The notes under the pieces are model-generated. The model saw only the letters and a list, made by a program, of their open reading frames with translations. It was not told the origin of the DNA and ran no database searches. A program made the position numbers and the translations under genes. A stretch of DNA of 64,000 bases, from positions 25,785,736-25,849,735 of the forward strand of contig CM038469.1 of assembly GCA_021464415.1 (NCBI GenBank), written 5' to 3'. Shown here in pieces: positions 58,338 through 64,000 of the stretch. Source of the DNA: Lonicera japonica (taxonomy: Eukaryota; Streptophyta; Magnoliopsida; Dipsacales; Caprifoliaceae). Position 1 is the stretch's first letter, and each line of letters opens with the position of its first letter.

Positions 58338-59376
58338 TCTTAAGATTTGTTGAAAGTAGATATAGGGTGTGTCTTAATGGCTATAGTGAGTGTTTTGATC
58401 TTGTACATGAGTTTGGGCGAGAAAGAATTACAATTATATAAATTGATTAAACTTAATTGATTTTATTTTTCAAATATAATAAAGTAGAGAGACCAAATTA
58501 GTACGAGATAGAAGTAGAGTTATTAGGAATGAATATAAGAAGTTGATATTAAATATATGACTCCAACACTATAGTAATTTGTTAAGTGATATTGTGATTC
58601 ATATTTTTTTTTAATAAATCTTCTATCAATCGAAATTTTCTAGGATATATTAAGAATTGATTAAAATTTGTGAGCTGGGAAAAATATACATTCCATTAGT
58701 CTAAGTCCCTTGGATTCGACGTAGCACTTTCTCTAATTATGCTATAAATTGATTCGTGCAATTACAACTAATTAAAACATCCATAACACCATATATAGCT
58801 TTTTATTAATTCTTAACACTACCATTTTGTAAATGATGTCCCCGATAATAGATAAACCTTTTCTAGTGATGCAATTTCGATGAGTTAAAATTGTAGTACC
58901 CTTAGCACTTCTCTTTACATATTTTTTTTTCATCCTAATTAAAAATGAGCCAGTTACCATTTCTTTTGAATGGCATAATTGGAAACTTTTATCATAAATT
59001 CAAAAAAGTTGGTTAAAACTCAGAATAAAGAAGATTTCATGAGATAATTCAAAATTGTTAAATTCAAAAATAGGGAGATACTATTATCATAGGAGTAGTT
59101 ACTTACCATGACAAATCACTTCATCTTTGATGGTTCTAAATTGAGATAAAATTATTATAGTGGGGAACTATTGCTCTGCCAATAGTATCTTCTTTAAAAT
59201 ATTCAAAATGGAACAATTTTGAAGTAGATAAAACAATGTCAAAAAATAAGAGAAAAAATTTCAAAAAAAAAATTTGAATTTCAAAATGATTTTGGATTGA
59301 GATAAAATAGGAAAATAATTGGGCCGTCTCTGCTTGTTGGGCTAAGTATGGGCCAACTTTTATACACTCAATCCAT
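58338..59376. other. AT-rich spacer
   Basis: No frames, repeats or motifs that I can support. Confidence 0.6.
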
Positions 59377-60150
59377 ACCCAGTTACAAACAATCAATTTT
59401 CTTTCTTAGTTTCAAGACATCTTTCTTCATTTATCAATAATTTAAGCTGATTGATTCTCACTCTTATCTCGTGATTTCTATTCATGTATACTATTTTGGA
59501 CTTGTTTTGATATAATTTTTACGAAAGAGGCTTTATTGTATTTTGTTCGATTGATTGTAAGTTTCTTGATGACGAATCTCATTTGTATAATTTGATTAAA
59601 ATATGAGAAAAATACATAGGTTAATAATACGAGTTACAAGTATTGTGGCTTTGGAATTGAAGTAATAGGGTTTTAATTTGGGAGATATCAAATTTACAAA
59701 ATTAGGGCATTACAATACCTAGTATCGATCATATTGCGGTCATACATATGTGTTTATGAATTCATTTAGGGTAATAAACCTTTGTATAAAAATCTGGAAA
59801 AAGTTATAAAAGTTAGGATCGTGTATTAGGATAATTTGGGCTTTGGGAATAGTAAGATATGAGTTTTAGGTTGACATTTATTGAAGTTATAAAGCCAATG
59901 CACTACAGAATCTAATTAATGTTAAACATATTGTATATCTTTTACCAAAATGTTCATAACTTCTAGAATATAAAAGCTTTTTAGTTGAATCCAAGTGTGT
60001 ACGAAGCTAGACACCTTATGCTATATTGTGGATTGTTTATAGAAATTTTGGATTGTTGGTTTATCACTATAATTTATGTGAAGTTGATGGTTGTGCGATT
60101 TAAAATGTTGTTTGTATTCTTGATGTGCTTATGTGCAATTTAACTTCTCT
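59377..60150. repeat. left arm of a long inverted duplication
   Basis: Inverted match to about 62225-62999. Shared blocks include TTCTTTCTTAGTTTCAAGAC, GTAAGTTTCTTGATGA, AATTTGGGCTTT, AAGTGTGTA and TTTGTGAAGTTGATGG. The text looks like LTR leader sequence and may be half of an old LTR. Confidence 0.75.
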
Positions 60151-60760
60151 TTAAATTATTTTTTTTATGAATTTTTACATATTCATGATTCTTGTTGCTC
60201 TAATTTATTTTATTATATAAGTTGTATTATCATTACTAATTTCTTTTATGCAAAAGAGCCATTTCTAACATTTGTGCAGGGTTCTCCTACGACCTTAGCA
60301 TTTATATAAGTTATTGATTTGAAGTTTTAATTTATGCATGTGACACTAACCGCCACCTATTTATTGGGAAACAAACGCTTTGTCTTGATAAGTGAGTGGA
60401 ATTACGTGTCTTGCCTCATGGTTGTTTTGGTTGAAAGATAGTATTTATGTTAATTGCATCATGGATATAATGAAACCGAATTAACTCATACCAGTATTTA
60501 ATACTGACCTAAGTTATCTTTATGCGTTTTGGGTATGTTCTCTTATGAGTGTAGCCCAAAAAAGATGATCAAGACTATTAAACCCATACGCTAAAGTCCA
60601 ATTGATAGAACTCATACACCTGACTAATTAACATGGCCTAGAATGAATCATGAAGTCAAATTAACAAGAAATTAAATCATGCCTAAGCAAGCAATCTCCC
60701 ATCGAGCCCTTACCTTTCTTCATCTTTTGCAACCTTCTTCGAAATGCTAACTATATCGTC
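60151..60760. other. spacer between the inverted arms, left of the hAT-like element
   Basis: No frame. It ends at the 8-bp duplication ATATCGTC (60753-60760). Confidence 0.5.
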
Positions 60761-61900
60761 TAGGGGTGTTCATGGTCCGGTCAATCGGACCGTTGACTGT
60801 ATTTTCGGACTGGACCGACCTCCTCGATCCTAAAATTTTTTGGACCGGACTGGACTGAGTAATTTTTCAAAACCGGACCAAACTAGACCACTTTAAATTG
60901 GTTGGTTTCGGTCGGTCCCAATCGGTCCGGCAGAAACAGCTACAGCTGGAATTTGACAATGGCGACGGCTTGGTGTCGCCGGAGGAAGTGACGGTGACGA
61001 CGACGGCGGCGGAGACGAAGAAGAATGACAAAGGTGATTAAGTTTCTTTGGGCTTGATTTAAAAATGGATTTAGAATAAGAGAGTATTAATGGAGGGGAT
61101 GTATTGAGAAAGAGAAGGGGTGAGTTTGAAAGGGCGTGGTGGCGGCTGTAATTTAAGGTTCAATTTGAGAGAGAGAGGGGACAGATTGAGGGGGGAGTTG
61201 GCTGGCGACGCAAATATCCGGTGATTTAGGGTTTAGTTGGAGAGAGAAAACGGATTAAGAGAAAGAGGGGAGAGAGAGAAGATGGATTGAGAGAAAGAGA
61301 GGAGGGAAGATTTAGGGTTTAGTTTGAGAGATTAAGAGAAAGAGAGAGAGAATGGATTAAGAGAAAAAGATAGAGAAAACGGATATATTGAGAGAATGGG
61401 GGGAGGGAAGTTGGGCGGCGGCTGTAAATGCTAGGGTTTCTTCCTCTTCTTTTTTTTTTTTTTAGAACGGACTAAGAGAAAGAGATAGAAAAAACGGATT
61501 GGGAGAATGGGGGGAGGGAAGTTGGCTGGCGGCTGTAAATGCTAGGGTTTCTTCCTCTTTTTTTCTTTTTTCCTTCAACAAAGTAGTTACATTAATTATG
61601 CTAACAAAAAATAAAATGATATCCCACATACTCGAACTTGAGACCCAATTAATACAAAGCCTCTTGTTATCCACCTGGACAAAGGGAGTTACTTTGATTT
61701 TTTTCCTATATTATATATATCGGTCTGGTCCGATTTATAGGCTTTTTTTTTTCACAAGACCGAAGACTGGACCGGTCTAATTCGGTCCTCTAAAAATTGG
61801 ACCGGACCGGACCGTTGTACATATAAAACCCAAAAACCCCATATTATTTGGTCCGGTCCGGTCAGTCCATTCGGTCCGGTTCAATTTTTGCACACCCCTA
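60761..61900. mobile_element. hAT-like non-autonomous element, 1140 bp
   Basis: Ends TAGGGGTGTTCATGG and ...TTTGCACACCCCTA, with a perfect 8-bp duplication ATATCGTC (60753-60760 and 61901-61908). Subterminal GGACCGG/CCGGTCC words are as in the element at 3813-4499. The centre is unlike the spacer: a GC-rich block (GACGGTGACGACGACGGCGG near 60990) and GA-rich text, with a roughly 120-bp direct duplication (GGGGGGAGGGAAGTTGG...GCTAGGGTTTCTTCCTC at about 61395-61450 and 61510-61560). No transposase; the GC-rich block may be a captured gene fragment. Confidence 0.85.
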
Positions 61901-62224
61901 ATATCGTCTGATGTTCTGTCATTCTTCAAAAGGCTAACTATACGTTTGTGCGCTCGCCCTTCTATGAGATTCGCAACTATCCACTCCTCTACTTAACAAT
62001 AGAACGAGTATACACATATCTTAAGTCTTCATGAGAATATGTAAAAATCTATAAAAAGTTTTCATTAGATATATATACAAAAGTTTTTATTTAATCAAAA
62101 TAAAAATCATTTGGGACTTTCTTGTAAAGTTTCAAATTCATAGTAAAAGGGAGAAGTAGCGTGATTAAGGAATTTTCTCAAGACTCTCTAGTCAATTTTA
62201 AAGATTCTTAATCAAATTACACCC

Positions 62225-62999
62225 AAAGCATAAGTTAAATTGCTCACATATTAATGCAAGAACACAAACAACACCTTAAATCTACACAACCATCAACTTC
62301 ACAAATATTCTGAAAATAAACCAACAATTCAAAAATTCTAGAAATATTACACAATATAGCCTAATATTGTGTCTTGTTTCATACACACTTAGATTCAACC
62401 AAAAATCGTTTATATTATACGAGCTATGAACGTGTTCGTAATAGATATACACTATGTCTAACATCAGATTTTGCAGCTCTTCTGTTTTATAGTTTTAATA
62501 ACTCTCAACCTAAAAATCATATCTTAGTAATTATAAAGCCCAAATTCTCCTAATACACGATATTAAGTTCTATAATGTTTTTCAGACTTTTACATGAAGG
62601 TTTAATACCCTAAACGAATATGCAAATATATATGTATGATGATAATTTGACTAACATTAGGTATTTTATCACCCTGATTTTTGTAAATTTTATATCTACA
62701 AAATTAAAAACCTGATTCCTTAATTCCAAAGCTATGATACTTGTAACTCATAATATTAACTTATGTAATTTTCTCAGATTTAATAAAATCACATAATTGA
62801 GATTTATCATCAAGAAACTTACATTCAATTGAACAAAATACAATAAATCATCTTTCATAGAAATTAGGTCAAAGCAAGTCTAAAACAATAAGTATAAATA
62901 GAAATCATGAGATAATGGTGAGATTCACTCAACTTAAATTATTAATAAATGGACAAAGATGTCTTGAAACTAAGAAAGAAAACCAATCATTCGTAACTG
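62225..62999. repeat. right arm of the long inverted duplication
   Basis: Inverted partner of 59377-60150 (for example CCATCAACTTCACAAATATT, TACACACTTAGATTCAACC, GTCTTGAAACTAAGAAAGAA). Arms differ by many substitutions and small indels, so the duplication is old. Confidence 0.75.
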
Positions 63000-63239
63000 G
63001 TATGGTCTCTTCTACGTCCTGTTTTTATTTTCTACGTTCGCTCATTTCTTTCTCTTCTTTCTTCTAATATAACTTAACTATTATTATTAAATATAAGTAA
63101 GGGGTTTAAGGCTTTAATGTAATTCTGATAAGATATGGACTTATAAACACTATTATATAATAAACTTGGCCCACTTTCTAATACATGTTGAATTTGAAAA
63201 ACCAATTAAACTAAGATAGAAGGACCTTTAATTCATTAT

Positions 63240-63800
63240 AGGAGAATACAAAAATAACATTATATTGTACCCAGCCAACTCATGAAAATAGAAAATAAAA
63301 ATAGTAACTATAACTATGTAGATGCTTTTACTATAATACCCATGTAATATTAATAAGTAAAGGTTAGAAATTAAGGGTGTTACAGAAAAAAGTTACACTT
63401 GACGTGTTAATTAATTCTATCATAAGTGGGTTCAAGAGAAAACTAAAATGAGAGGGGTTGGTAATGGCAAGGTATATACCTTCGTATCCCATCAACTTGG
63501 CTAATCTAAACAATGTTTTACAAAAATAATATTATATTGTACCCACCCAACTCATGAGAATAGAAAAAAAATAAAATGTAGTAACTATAACTATGTAGAT
63601 ACTTTAGAATTACTATAATAACCATGTAATTCTAATAAGAAAAGGTTAGAAATTAAGGGTGTTACAGGAAAAAAAGTTACACTTCAAGTGTTAATTAATT
63701 CTATAATAAGTTGGTCCGTGAGAAAACTAAAATGAAGGGGGTTGGTAAAGGCAAAGTATATACCTTCGTATCCCAACAACTTGGCTAATCTAAATGAAGT
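63240..63800. repeat. tandem duplication, about 285-bp unit, with LTR-end text
   Basis: 63240-63525 and 63526-63800 share ATATTGTACCCA, GTAACTATAACTATGTAGAT, AAGGTTAGAAATTAAGGGTG, TTACACTT and TATACCTTCGTATCCCA. Each has AAGGGTGTTACAG, like the end of a gypsy LTR. Confidence 0.75.
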
Positions 63801-63889
63801 TTAAGATTCTATTTGATGGCAATATAAAAAGTCGTAGAAAAAATAATTGATTTATATGAAAACAATTAAAAAGTAAGTTGAGACAGGTG

Positions 63890-63920
<31 letters not shown>

Positions 63921-64000
63921 AGAGAGAGAAACAACCCAAGAAGCCACGCATTGTGACGCCTAGAGGCCACAAGCCACGATTTGTAGTGTCTAGGGCCAAA
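63801..64000. other. window edge: partial MITE and (GA)n tract
   Basis: 63806-63875 resembles the MITE at 55836-56124. It is followed by (GA)n at 63888-63917 and then a short direct repeat (AAGCCACG...GTGACGCCTAG / AAGCCACG...GTAGTGTCTAG). Cut by the window end. Confidence 0.5.

Overview
This is a stretch of nuclear DNA from a flowering plant, most likely a eudicot. The evidence is AT-rich, intron-containing sequence, one five-exon MscS-like (MSL) channel gene with GT-AG introns, and a dense, nested population of plant LTR retrotransposons, MULEs, hAT and Tourist-like MITEs and a LINE relic. There are no bacterial-type operons, no CRISPR array and no rRNA genes. Only one host gene can be supported with confidence. 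Species cannot be determined from the window.

Layout. 1-15.7 kb is a decayed Ty3/gypsy element of the Tat type, cut by the left window edge. It holds gag, protease, RT, RNase H and integrase on +, then a long 3' region with an antisense (-) reading frame, then a probable 3' LTR. It has been invaded by an internally deleted Ty1/copia element (1255-5693, TSD AAATA), which itself carries a 687-bp hAT-like MITE (3813-4499, TSD ATCAAACC), and by a 2.29-kb solo LTR (10759-13050, TSD GGGGC). 15.7-19.4 kb is AT-rich spacer with a LINE RNase H relic. 19973-24310 is a Mutator-like element with about 190-bp terminal inverted repeats and a perfect 9-bp TSD. It carries gene-like fragments and an LTR-like insert and sits in a degenerate tandem repeat.

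25511-29481 (-) is the MSL (MSL10-like) gene. Its exons total 2304 nt (767 codons plus stop), but two one-base indels in exon 1 put about 40 codons around the first membrane helix out of frame. Introns hold a MITE and a tRNA-like (SINE-like) promoter.

29.5-45.7 kb is non-genic. It contains a Helitron-like 3' end, a Tourist-like MITE, a 245-bp foldback, an LTR with five palindromes above its TATA box interrupted by a second copy (opposite strand) of the solo LTR family, and three 450-bp repeats. 45686-49232 is a very young non-coding LTR element (LTRs differing by one visible base, TSD ATAGT). 49-64 kb is AT-rich with a TRIM-like element, a MITE, a 931-bp MULE-type MITE (TSD TTAGATTTA), and a long inverted duplication (about 59.4-63.0 kb) that encloses a second hAT-like element (TSD ATATCGTC).

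No convincing new biochemical system was found. The most useful observations are the paired frameshifts in MSL, the cargo-bearing MULE with a neighbouring empty-site copy, the young non-autonomous LTR element with repeat arrays in its leader, and the antisense frame in the Tat element.
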